Positions 16,465 through 25,417 of a DNA stretch of 44,660 nucleotides are shown here, piece by piece. The stretch's first letter is position 1; every line of letters starts with the position of its first letter. The notes under the pieces are model-generated. The model saw only the letters and a list, made by a program, of their open reading frames with translations, was not told the DNA's origin and made no database searches. The DNA is from Oscillibacter sp. GTDB taxonomy: Bacteria; Bacillota; Clostridia; Oscillospirales; Oscillospiraceae. The DNA lies in contig JAFXQV010000032.1 in the NCBI GenBank assembly GCA_017526785.1, forward strand, positions 1-44,660, written 5' to 3'. The translations under genes and the position numbers were made by a program.

Positions 16465-17085
16465 ATGAAATCCAAGTGGAAACGCAACGCGGTTGTGGGT
16501 ACCATGGTCGTGTTAGTCTGCGCGGCGGTCGCGCTGAACTGGAAGTACGCCGGAACCTTCGAGACCTTCGACGCCGACGAGGTCGAGGCCGCGTCCGGGA
16601 CGAAACTCTTAGGAGAGGCTACGCTTGTTTCCGGACAGGAACCGGGCGCACAGGACGCCGCGGCGGTTCCCCTGTCCGGTGCCGACGCCGACACCGGACT
16701 TGTCACCGACGGCGCGGCCGCGTACTCCGGCGCGGACTACTTCGCGTCGGCGCGTCTGACGCGTCAGCAGGCGCGGGATAACGCCGTGTCGCTCTTGCAG
16801 GAAGCCGCACAGCGCCCCGACGCCTCCGAGGCCGCGCAAAATGAGGCCTCCGAGGGTATCCAAGTCCTTGCCAACTACACCATGAAAGAGGCGCAAATCG
16901 AGAACCTTGTCACGGCGAAAGGGTATCAGGACTGCGTGGCGTTCATGGGCGACGGGAGCGTGAGCGTGGTCGTGTCGACGGGCGACGAGGCGCTACAGGC
17001 CGAGGACGTGGCGCGTATCGCCGACATTGCCATGTCGGAGACGGGATTTCCCGCCAGCGGCGTGAAAATCATGTCCGCGAACTGA
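16465..17085 (+). CDS. spoIIIAH: Stage III sporulation protein AH
   Basis: Mother-cell membrane protein whose outer domain docks with forespore SpoIIQ. 206 residues: MKSKWKRNAVVGTMVVLVCAAVALNW gives a single N-terminal transmembrane helix, then an acidic Ala-rich linker, then the YscJ/FliF-like domain (FASARLTRQQARDNAVSLLQE, ANYTMKEAQIENLVTAKGYQDCVAFMGDGSVSVVV, ARIADIAMSETGFPASGVKI). GGAGGAGG at 16448-16455 positions ATG 16465. It follows spoIIIAG as in the full operon of other spore formers, and ends before a strong terminator. Confidence 0.93.
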   Translation: MKSKWKRNAVVGTMVVLVCAAVALNWKYAGTFETFDADEVEAASGTKLLGEATLVSGQEPGAQDAAAVPLSGADADTGLVTDGAAAYSGADYFASARLTRQQARDNAVSLLQEAAQRPDASEAAQNEASEGIQVLANYTMKEAQIENLVTAKGYQDCVAFMGDGSVSVVVSTGDEALQAEDVARIADIAMSETGFPASGVKIMSAN

Positions 17086-17105
17086 ACAACGTTCGGACAT
17101 AGCGC

Positions 17106-17138
17106 ACTCCCCCGGATTCCCGGGGGAGTTTTGTTATT
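17106..17138 (+). terminator. Intrinsic terminator after spoIIIAH
   Basis: ACTCCCCCGG (17106-17115) pairs with CCGGGGGAGT (17120-17129), followed by TTTTGTTATT. It lies between convergent spoIIIAH and the TIR gene, overlapping the latter's last bases. Confidence 0.88.
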
Positions 17139-18051
17139 CTCGACGTATGATTTGGGTGGTATGAGGCAATGCAACAGGGTCAATTTTCATCTTTGCCGGA
17201 ATACTAACGCTGTTCAAACTACTGCAATCATAGAAAACCCATAGTCCAAAATCGACTATACTGTCAGGAATCGTGATATTTGTCAACCTACGGCAACTTG
17301 AGAAAGCCGCATCACCAATAGATATTACGCTGTCAGGAATTATGATATCTATTAGGTTACTACAATCACAAAAAGCCTCACCTCCAATGGAAGTCACACT
17401 ATCGGGGATTGTAACGCTTGTCAGACTACTACAACCCGCAAAAGCCGCATCTCCAATAGAGGTCACGCCTTGTTTAATCTGTACAGTGTAAACCAATTCG
17501 TGTTCATTCCACCACGGAGTATACTTTGCTTTAGACATATCGTTCATATTGCCTTTGCCGGAGATAGTCAAAAGGCCGTGTTCGTCTAACTGATATGTCA
17601 CATTATCTCCACACGAGCCGCTTTTGATGATTTTCGCAGGCGCTTTTCCAAAAAGAGCGGCTATCTTGACAATGAGTTTCTCAATATTCGACTTTTCGGG
17701 AGGGTTGCCGCCGTGGAAAGTTTGACAACGCTTCATGTAAAATTTCATGTCGTTGTCTTTGGTAAAGTTCCCGATTTGAAACGGAATCCGGACAGGACGG
17801 TTTGCGCCCTCAAAGGCTGTGTAAGTTTCCGTCAGGCACCATTCAGAATTGTTCGCGTCCTTATCCCAGATTAGCAGGAACACTTTGCAACACAAAATTT
17901 CTTGTTCAATTGTCTGGACGAAATAGCCGGGGTTGGGGTCTTTGGTATCGTACCAGCAGGAAATGCCCATGCTTTCGAGTTCGGCGGCAATGCGGCGCAC
18001 TAAGGCCGACGTACCCTCTGACCGGTGATAGCTGATGAATACGTCCGCCAT
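17134..18051 (-). CDS. TIR domain protein with C-terminal BspA-type leucine-rich repeats
   Basis: 305-residue two-part protein. Residues 1-130 form a TIR domain: ADVFISYHRSEGTSALVRRI, GISCWYDTKDPNPGYF, CKVFLLIWDKDANNSEWC, with Glu75 in the WCLTE motif at the position of the catalytic Glu of NAD-cleaving TIR proteins. After a linker, residues about 178-285 carry LRR_5/BspA repeats (AFAGCSSLTSVTIPDSVTSI, AFCDCSNLIDIIIPDSVISI, AFSSCRRLTNITIPDSIVDF). No signal peptide, so intracellular. AAGGAGG lies 8 bases before ATG 18051; an in-frame ATG at 18081 lacks one. Its base composition is visibly richer in A and T than flanking genes, suggesting acquisition. Possible NADase effector with a repeat sensor; function inferred only. 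Confidence 0.88.
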   Translation of the reverse strand: MADVFISYHRSEGTSALVRRIAAELESMGISCWYDTKDPNPGYFVQTIEQEILCCKVFLLIWDKDANNSEWCLTETYTAFEGANRPVRIPFQIGNFTKDNDMKFYMKRCQTFHGGNPPEKSNIEKLIVKIAALFGKAPAKIIKSGSCGDNVTYQLDEHGLLTISGKGNMNDMSKAKYTPWWNEHELVYTVQIKQGVTSIGDAAFAGCSSLTSVTIPDSVTSIGGEAFCDCSNLIDIIIPDSVISIGDAAFSSCRRLTNITIPDSIVDFGLWVFYDCSSLNSVSIPAKMKIDPVALPHTTQIIRRE

Positions 18052-18087
18052 GATTGCCGCCTCCTTCCCGTTGTGTGTCATGTCGAC

Positions 18088-18116
18088 AGTCTACCACGTT
18101 TTCCGCGCCGTGTCCA
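18088..18116 (-). promoter_or_regulatory. Candidate sigma-A promoter of the TIR-LRR gene
   Basis: On the minus strand TGGACA (18116-18111), 17 bases, TAGACT (18093-18088). The resulting leader would be about 30 bases. Confidence 0.6.
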
Positions 18117-18182
18117 CTGTTTTTTCGCGTCCCGCCCGGAATCGGACAGGACGCGAAATACGTTATTCCGGTTGTGGAACTG

Positions 18183-18530
18183 TCACGAATCCGCCGTTTC
18201 AAGACAGCGTTTCAGTTCCAAAACGCTGGAATGCGAGGTATCCCATGTCTGTTCGTAGTCCACCGCTCCGTAGTGGTGCGCGAACAAATCGCGCATTCGC
18301 ATGGCGTCCCTCCACGGTATTTCACTGTGACAGGCGCGAAACTCGTCGGACAAATTCTTCGCCAGTTCGCCGATTTGCAGAAGCGGCATGGAAACCGCGT
18401 TTCTATAAACGGCTCCGTTTTCCCTGTCACAAAATAACGACTTGTCCTCCCGAAAATGCCTGTGGGCTTCCTCAATCTCCCGGCAATAGCCAAGGATTTT
18501 TTCACGGATAACTTCATCCCGTCTGTTCAT
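18183..18530 (-). CDS. hepT: HepT-like (HEPN, DUF86) ribonuclease toxin
   Basis: 115-residue all-helical HEPN protein of the MntA/HepT type VII toxin-antitoxin family. The catalytic RX4HXY motif is visible as Arg80, His85 and Tyr87 in RMRDLFAHHYG; in studied systems this Tyr is the residue modified by MntA. PLLQIGELAKNLSDEFR is the usual DUF86 helix. It begins at ATG 18530 within the last codons of mntA (17-base overlap), so the two are translationally coupled. Downstream is the TIR-LRR gene on the same strand. Confidence 0.9.
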   Translation of the reverse strand: MNRRDEVIREKILGYCREIEEAHRHFREDKSLFCDRENGAVYRNAVSMPLLQIGELAKNLSDEFRACHSEIPWRDAMRMRDLFAHHYGAVDYEQTWDTSHSSVLELKRCLETADS

Positions 18531-18810
18531 AGAGTAACACCGCGTCTTTCTTCGCCTCGGCCAGCAGATTTGCGTCCGGCGAGGTGTCCGTGATAACGTC
18601 CACCGGGGCTTGAAATGTCTCTTCCATGTCTTCCCAAAGGGACGCCATGCGCCAAAGGGTTGTAACGTTTCCTTTGGTAATCAGGAAGTCATAGTCACTG
18701 TCCGGCCGATTGTCGCCTCTGGCGCGTGAGCCGAACAGGTACACCCTTTTTACACCGTGACGCCGCGCAATCGGCGTTACCATCTCCCGGATTGCGGAAA
18801 TATCCGTCAT
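18514..18810 (-). CDS. mntA: MntA-like nucleotidyltransferase antitoxin
   Basis: 98-residue minimal nucleotidyltransferase that neutralises HepT by transferring AMP to its active-site Tyr. GSX10DXD signature: Gly27-Ser28 and Asp39/Asp41 in LFGSRARGDNRPDSDYDFLI. A third acidic residue may be Asp in APVDVITD. An earlier in-frame ATG at 18840 exists, but ATG 18810 has GGGGGAG at the right distance. It begins 36 bases after typA on the same strand with no visible terminator, so read-through from typA is possible. Confidence 0.9.
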   Translation of the reverse strand: MTDISAIREMVTPIARRHGVKRVYLFGSRARGDNRPDSDYDFLITKGNVTTLWRMASLWEDMEETFQAPVDVITDTSPDANLLAEAKKDAVLLYEQTG

Positions 18811-18846
18811 AACGTCTCCCCCTTTGCTGTATTCAAGCACACGGCG

Positions 18847-20670
<1,824 letters not shown>

Positions 20671-20715
20671 GAAAAATTGTCTCCTCATTGGATGGTGTCG
20701 TTTTACGCGGACGGT

Positions 20716-20744
20716 ATTATAATCCCAAACTGGCGCGCTTGCAA
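20716..20744 (-). promoter_or_regulatory. sigma-A promoter of typA
   Basis: On the minus strand TTGCAA (20744-20739), 17 bases, perfect TATAAT (20721-20716). Confidence 0.85.
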
Positions 20745-20846
20745 CAGGCAAACGGAAATTTTTCAGGCTGTGCGGTCGAAAGTTCCAAAGCCTTCCTTGT
20801 CACGGGCATTTTGAATCTTGCTGGCGGGCTTCCGGCGATAAAAATC

Positions 20847-20875
20847 TTGACATGTACGCGTGGCGGGGGTATCAT
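20847..20875 (+). promoter_or_regulatory. sigma-A promoter of the gene at 20922
   Basis: Perfect TTGACA (20847-20852), 17 bases, TATCAT (20870-20875); start near 20882, about 40 bases before the ATG. Confidence 0.78.
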
Positions 20876-20921
20876 ACGCGTGTCGAATCCGGCGTGAATC
20901 TGTCGAACGGGCGGTGACACT

Positions 20922-21656
20922 ATGAGAACAATTCGCGGCTGGCGTCACTACTGGCTCGCCATGGGGCTGTTGTGCGCGGTAACGCTGTCGCTCTCGCTCG
21001 GGGCGCGGCTGATTTTCCGCCGCACCGCGCGTATCACGCTTCCGGACAGCATCGGCCTGACGGGAAGCAGCGGCGACAACGGCGGCGCGGCCGTGCCGCT
21101 GGATGTCACGCCCGACACCGTGCAGGCCGTGATTGCCACGCTCTCGCGTCCGCCGCGCTACCGCCGCGCGGCGACTGTGCGCCGTACGTGGAGCGGCGGC
21201 GAACGCGACGCCCGCCTTGTCGTGACGGTCTCCGGCCGCTGGACGCGCGTTGACCGCACCCTGCCCGACGGGACAACCCGCCACGCCGTGACGGACGGCG
21301 GCACAACGTATCTGTGGTACGGCGACGGCGGAACGGTCGTGGCGGTTCCGGCGGGTTCCGTCAGCGCCGACAACGAGCAGTTGATTCCCACTTATGAGGA
21401 CGTGTTGCGCCTGCCGAGGGCGCGCATTGCGCTGGCCGACTACCACCGCATTGAGTCCGGCATTGATTGTATCTACGTGGAGACCACGCAGGAGGACAGC
21501 CGCAAAGAGCGCTACTGGATAGGCGTCTCGACGGGCTTATTAGTCGCGGCGGAAATGCTCTTGGACGAAAACAGCATTTATTGGATGGAGGCCGCCGAGC
21601 CGGAGGAACCGCCCCCCGATGCCTTCACGCTCCCGGACGGCACGGCGCTAAGTTGA
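20922..21656 (+). CDS. Membrane-anchored or exported protein of unknown function
   Basis: 244 residues, not recognised. A basic N-terminus (MRTIRGWRHYW) precedes a hydrophobic segment LAMGLLCAVTLSLSLGARLI, so it is either anchored or exported; there is no lipobox. The outer part is beta-rich: a helix DTVQAVIATLSRP, alternating strands including RLVVTVSGRWTRVDRTLPDG and GGTTYLWYGDGGTVVAVPAG, and a short Pro/Glu-rich end. The pattern of strand-rich domain after an N-terminal helix vaguely recalls LolA/RseB-type lipid-binding folds, but I cannot show homology. Ribosome site is weak (GGCGGTG). It has a strong promoter and is followed by another unrecognised gene. Confidence 0.75.
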   Translation: MRTIRGWRHYWLAMGLLCAVTLSLSLGARLIFRRTARITLPDSIGLTGSSGDNGGAAVPLDVTPDTVQAVIATLSRPPRYRRAATVRRTWSGGERDARLVVTVSGRWTRVDRTLPDGTTRHAVTDGGTTYLWYGDGGTVVAVPAGSVSADNEQLIPTYEDVLRLPRARIALADYHRIESGIDCIYVETTQEDSRKERYWIGVSTGLLVAAEMLLDENSIYWMEAAEPEEPPPDAFTLPDGTALS

Positions 21657-21694
21657 AAGAACGTATGTTCTATTATTGGCGGATTTCTGTAAAA

Positions 21695-21733
21695 AATTGT
21701 GGAAAACCTTGTGGAAATTGTGGAAAACCTTGT
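21695..21733 (+). repeat. 18-bp direct repeat with three TTGTGGAAA sites
   Basis: AATTGTGGAAAACCTTGT occurs at 21695-21712 and again at 21716-21733 (period 21), with a further TTGTGGAAA at 21710-21718. On the opposite strand these read TTTTCCACA or TTTCCACA, one or two mismatches from the DnaA box TTATCCACA. It lies in the gap between two genes of unknown function. Confidence 0.6.
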
Positions 21734-21759
21734 ATAAAGTCGTGAAAGAGGGGTCATCC

Positions 21760-22254
21760 ATGACCGCTAAGGAAATGCTCGACAAACTGCTCAAAGCCTA
21801 CGGCGTCTATTACGACGTGGAGCGGAGGCACCCCGCGCCGCCGTTCGCCGCCGAGGCCGCGTTCCGGTCGCATACGGAACAGTATTTTTTAGTGCGTCGG
21901 GCGCGTCTGGCCGAGGCCGAATCCAACGAGTACGTGTACTTCGCCTTGGAGGAAGCGCTGACCGTGCCGTTACTCCGCGCTCTGGACGGCGCCGCGTGGA
22001 ACGCCGGAACCGCCCGTATCGCCCCGCACAGAGACCACCGCAACAGCGACGTGACGTTGCTGGTACTCGCGTCGCGCGTCGACCCCGACGCCGCCGCGCT
22101 GGTTCCGAAATTGAAACATTACCAGAGCTATCACTTCGGGTTTCAGGGCTGGAGCCACTTCCGGCTGGCGGTCGTCGAGGCCGATACCGGGAAAATTTAC
22201 TGTAACCGTCAGGCGAAAACACTGCGGGCTTTCCTGAAGCGGAACTTGGCGTAA
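21760..22254 (+). CDS. Cytoplasmic protein of unknown function
   Basis: 164 residues, unrecognised. No signal peptide or membrane segment. The N-terminus is helical (MTAKEMLDKLLKAYGVYYDVERR), the middle contains EAAFRSHTEQYFLVRRARLAE and APHRDHRNSDVTLLVLASRV, and the C-terminal half is basic with aromatic residues (LKHYQSYHFGFQGWSHFRLAVVE) and ends in RAFLKRNLA. Start ATG 21760 follows GAGGGG; the frame is open back to 21676, but that part is a translation of the direct repeat at 21695. The 90 bases from here to cstA hold nothing else I can name. Confidence 0.7.
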   Translation: MTAKEMLDKLLKAYGVYYDVERRHPAPPFAAEAAFRSHTEQYFLVRRARLAEAESNEYVYFALEEALTVPLLRALDGAAWNAGTARIAPHRDHRNSDVTLLVLASRVDPDAAALVPKLKHYQSYHFGFQGWSHFRLAVVEADTGKIYCNRQAKTLRAFLKRNLA

Positions 22255-22344
22255 TGCCCGGCGCGACGCTTCATCTTGGCGCAGTCCGGGCGGGAGACTG
22301 TCCGGTGCCGCATATCAACAAACGGAAAGGATGAAACCAATTTT

Positions 22345-24042
22345 ATGCAGGCTGTATTGATTATTGCCGCGGCCATTGCACTGCTCATTGTCGGGTATGT
22401 GTTCTACGGCGACTGGCTCGTGAAGCAGTGGGGCATTGACCCCGCGCGCAAGACCCCCGCCCAGACTATGGAAGACGGCGTGGACTATGTCGCGGCGAAA
22501 CCCGCCGTACTCATGGGACATCACTTTTCCTCCATCGCGGGCGCGGGACCCATTAACGGCCCCATTCAGGCGTCGGTATTCGGCTGGGTTCCGGTGTTCC
22601 TGTGGTGCGTGCTGGGCGGAATCTTCTTCGGCGGCCTCCACGACTTCGGCTCCCTGTTCGCGTCCATCCGCCACGACGGAAAGGGCATGGGCGAAATCAT
22701 CAAGGACAATATGGGCAAGCGCGCCGGACGCCTGTTTATCGTCTTCGCGCTTCTGGTGCTGATACTCGTTATCGCCTCGTTCGTCAACGTCGTGGCGGGT
22801 ACGTTCGCAAGCGACCATTACGGCGTCAGCGCGAACCCCACGGGCAACGAGACAACGGCCATGATATCCCTGCTGTTTATCGCGCTGGCGGTGGTGTACG
22901 GTATCGCAACCAACCGATTCGGGCTGGGCGTCGTCCCCGCCACGGCCGCCGGAATCGTGTGCATTTGCCTTATGCTGGTACTCGGGCTGAACGTCGGAAT
23001 CGCCATGCCCACACTGCCTTGGATTGTCTTTATCTGCGCCTACATCACCGTGGCGTCACTGGTTCCGGTCTGGATTCTGTTGCAGCCGCGTGATTACCTG
23101 TCCAGTTTCCTGCTTTACGGCATGATGATTCTTGCCGTGGTTGGCATTTTGATTTCCGGCTTTACCGGAAGCGCGACTTTTGAAATCCCCGCCTTCACGG
23201 GCTGGAGTACGAAAATCGGTACCCTGTTCCCGGCGCTGTTCATCACGGTTGCCTGCGGGGCGTGTTCGGGCTTCCACTCGCTGGTGGCGACGGGGACGAC
23301 CTCCAAACAGCTCAGCAGCGAGGCCGACGCGAAACCCATTGGCTACGGCGCAATGCTTGTGGAATCGGCGCTGGGCGTCGTGTCCCTGATTGCCGTGGGC
23401 ATGGTGTTCACGAAGTACGTCAACGGCGAATTCGGCTCGCCGTCCGTGGCGTTCGCGTCGGGAATCGCGACCATGTTCGGCGACGAAACGTCGTCGATTT
23501 ACGGCACCGTCCGCGCCCTGCTGACATTGGCCGTCTCCGTGTTCGCGCTGACAAGCCTTGACACCGCCACGCGCCTTAGCCGCTTCATGTTCTCGGAACT
23601 GTTCCTCAAAGAGGGGGAAACGTCTTGGCGCGACGCGTCCGGTATTCGGAAAGTGCTTACACACCCGCTTGTCGGTACGCTGATTATGGTCGTTATCGGC
23701 GGGACGCTGGGCGCGCTGAAGCTGTCGCAAATTTGGGCGCTGTTCGGCGCGGCGAATCAACTGCTGTCGGGACTGGCGCTTCTGGCGGTCGCGGCGTGGC
23801 TCGGCAACGTCGGCAAGAACAATAAAATGTTCTATGTTCCCATGTGCTTCATGCTGGTTGCCACGCTGTGCAGTCTGTGCCTGACGCTGAAAGCGAAATT
23901 CGGCCTCATCGGCGCGGGCGGCGCAATGTGGGGCGACTACTTCCAGCTTGTTTTCGCGGCGGCCATGGTCGTTCTGGCGGTCATTCTGGCCGTGGAGGGC
24001 GTGCAGACGATTCTCAAACAGCAAAAGAGCGTCAAGGCCTGA
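22345..24042 (+). CDS. cstA: Carbon starvation protein CstA family peptide/pyruvate transporter
   Basis: Polytopic inner-membrane transporter; family members take up pyruvate or peptides. 565 residues, the shorter clostridial form. N-terminal helix MQAVLIIAAAIALLIVGYVFYG, then the diagnostic VLMGHHFSSIAGAGPINGP, VLGGIFFGGLHDFGSLFASI, and RLSRFMFSELF with QIWALFGAANQLLSGLALLA toward the C-terminus. More than a dozen hydrophobic helices are visible. ATG 22345 is the only sensible start; GGAAAGGATGA upstream is a loose ribosome site. It is followed 4 bases later by a small membrane protein, probably cotranscribed. Confidence 0.95.
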   Translation: MQAVLIIAAAIALLIVGYVFYGDWLVKQWGIDPARKTPAQTMEDGVDYVAAKPAVLMGHHFSSIAGAGPINGPIQASVFGWVPVFLWCVLGGIFFGGLHDFGSLFASIRHDGKGMGEIIKDNMGKRAGRLFIVFALLVLILVIASFVNVVAGTFASDHYGVSANPTGNETTAMISLLFIALAVVYGIATNRFGLGVVPATAAGIVCICLMLVLGLNVGIAMPTLPWIVFICAYITVASLVPVWILLQPRDYLSSFLLYGMMILAVVGILISGFTGSATFEIPAFTGWSTKIGTLFPALFITVACGACSGFHSLVATGTTSKQLSSEADAKPIGYGAMLVESALGVVSLIAVGMVFTKYVNGEFGSPSVAFASGIATMFGDETSSIYGTVRALLTLAVSVFALTSLDTATRLSRFMFSELFLKEGETSWRDASGIRKVLTHPLVGTLIMVVIGGTLGALKLSQIWALFGAANQLLSGLALLAVAAWLGNVGKNNKMFYVPMCFMLVATLCSLCLTLKAKFGLIGAGGAMWGDYFQLVFAAAMVVLAVILAVEGVQTILKQQKSVKA

Positions 24043-24046
24043 TTTC

Positions 24047-24535
24047 ATGGACGGAACAGCGAAACATGTCATCGTCAAGGTTCTCCTGCCGGGTGTGTCG
24101 CTTATGGTCTCATGCGGAATCCTTGCCCGCCTGCCGGGCTGGAATCTCGTATGCGGGCTTGCCGGGCTTCTGTTCCTGCTGGGCTACTACCCGCTGTCGG
24201 CGGCGTTTCCCGAACCGAAAAGCGTTCCCGTGCGGATAACATTTTCAGTGCTGTCGGTGGTTTTGCTCGCCGCCGGGGTGTACTGCGTCTACGCGGACAA
24301 CGGCGGAGAACGCGGCATTGTCTCGGGTACTATGTTTCTCATGGAAAGCATGCTCATTCAGGCCGACAGCGGCGCGACCGGCAAACGCGCAAAGACCGTG
24401 TTACGGCTCGTCGCGCTCTTCATGATTGCTCTGGGGATTTATATGTGGTTTGCCTTTGAGGACACGGAACGCAATTTTACCACCGGAACCATATTGGCGC
24501 TTTTCGGCTACGTCATGTTCCGTATAGTCAAATGA
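24047..24535 (+). CDS. Small integral membrane protein downstream of cstA, unknown function
   Basis: 162 residues with about five hydrophobic helices (VIVKVLLPGVSLMVSCGILA, LVCGLAGLLFLLGYYPL, ITFSVLSVVLLAAGVYCVYA, VLRLVALFMIALGIYMWFAF, TILALFGYVMFRIV). Start ATG 24047 lies 4 bases after the cstA stop, with AAGG inside the end of cstA as ribosome site, suggesting coupling. I do not recognise the family; an accessory to CstA is possible only by position. A hairpin follows directly. Confidence 0.75.
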   Translation: MDGTAKHVIVKVLLPGVSLMVSCGILARLPGWNLVCGLAGLLFLLGYYPLSAAFPEPKSVPVRITFSVLSVVLLAAGVYCVYADNGGERGIVSGTMFLMESMLIQADSGATGKRAKTVLRLVALFMIALGIYMWFAFEDTERNFTTGTILALFGYVMFRIVK

Positions 24536-24537
24536 AC

Positions 24538-24572
24538 AAAGCGCCGATTCCCGAACCGGGAACCGGCGCTTT
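24538..24572 (+). terminator. Hairpin terminating the cstA unit
   Basis: AAAGCGCCG (24538-24546) pairs with CGGCGCTTT (24564-24572), with an inner TTCCCG/CGGGAA pair and one unpaired base on each side. The T tail is short. It lies between convergent genes. Confidence 0.7.
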
Positions 24573-24604
24573 CGCCTATTGGAGCGAAATGGACATTGTG
24601 CGTG

Positions 24605-24781
24605 TCAGCGTACGCGGAAGCTCATGCAGTCGGTACACTCAACCTCGGTCGGGTGTTCCTCGTGGGTGCCGACTTGAATGCTGTCAAGGGCGCAAAATTC
24701 GGCGTCCTCGCAGTGGTGGGCGCAGGAATCGACCGTGCAGTGAATGCTGTGGTTCGGCTTGCAGTTGTCGTGCATGCTCAT
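24605..24781 (-). CDS. DUF1540 small cysteine-rich protein
   Basis: 58 residues. The spacing SIHCTVDSCAHHCEDAEFC with a following EVECTDCMSF matches the DUF1540 pattern of clostridial small Cys-rich proteins that probably bind metal. GAGGAGG sits at ideal distance from ATG 24781. Role unknown. It is divergent from nfeD; the 200-base gap to nfeD contains a plausible extended -10 (TGATAGAAT, 24939-24947) for the latter. Confidence 0.82.
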   Translation of the reverse strand: MSMHDNCKPNHSIHCTVDSCAHHCEDAEFCALDSIQVGTHEEHPTEVECTDCMSFRVR

Positions 24782-24980
24782 GGTGATACCTCCTCTGATT
24801 TCAGAAACGCGCAGGCGTTTCCCGTGCTTGGAGTATGCCCGTTTCCCGCCGCGCCATACGCGGTCGGCAAAAGTTCTGGTTTTTCCGTTTTTTTCCGCGT
24901 TTGTCACCAAAATGTTTCTGGTATTTCCCGCCGCGCTGTGATAGAATGCTCTCGAAGCACGAAAGGGGGTGGTACTCGTG

Positions 24981-25400
24981 ATGATGAACGTTATCTGGAT
25001 TATCGCCATTATTGTCTTTGGCGTCGTGGAAGGACTGACGACGGGCTTGGTGTCCGTGTGGTTCGCCATTGGTTCCGTTGCGGGACTGATTGCCAGCGTC
25101 ATGCGCTATGGCGCGTTAAAACAACTGGCGGCGTTTGTGGTGGTGTCGGCGGTCGCGCTGGCGGCGACGCGCCCACTGGCGCGGAAGTACGCCGCGCAAG
25201 GCTACACGCGGACGAACGCCGACCGGGTCATAGGCCAAATCGGGCGCGTCACGGAAGCCGTCGACGCCGAAAACGGTTCGGTCTACGCAGACGGCAAGAC
25301 GTGGACTGCTCGCAGTGCCGACGGCACGGTGTTGCCTATGGAAACGCCCGTGCGCGTCGAACGCATTGAGGGCGTCAAACTCTACGTGACAAGGGCGTAA
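24981..25400 (+). CDS. NfeD family membrane protein
   Basis: 139 residues. Two or three hydrophobic helices (VIWIIAIIVFGVVEGLTTGLV, VWFAIGSVAGLIASVM, LAAFVVVSAVALAATRPLA) followed by a small soluble OB-fold domain (VIGQIGRVTEAVDAENGSVY, GKTWTARSADGT, VRVERIEGVKLYV). NfeD proteins partner with SPFH/flotillin proteins, and here an SPFH gene follows 17 bases later. AAAGGGGG at 24962-24969 could serve GTG 24978 or ATG 24981; I chose the ATG. Confidence 0.9.
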   Translation: MMNVIWIIAIIVFGVVEGLTTGLVSVWFAIGSVAGLIASVMRYGALKQLAAFVVVSAVALAATRPLARKYAAQGYTRTNADRVIGQIGRVTEAVDAENGSVYADGKTWTARSADGTVLPMETPVRVERIEGVKLYVTRA

Positions 25401-25417
25401 CAGAAAGGAGTATTACC

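Noticed and set aside
18118-18162. Inverted repeat TTTCGCGTCC/GGACGCGAAA between hepT and the TIR gene as a terminator
   Set aside because: The T run lies on the wrong side for both strands, so it does not form an intrinsic terminator; it may be a coincidence.
23056-24078. Minus-strand frame of 340 codons opposite cstA
   Set aside because: Arg/Gln/His-rich shadow of a well-recognised transporter gene.
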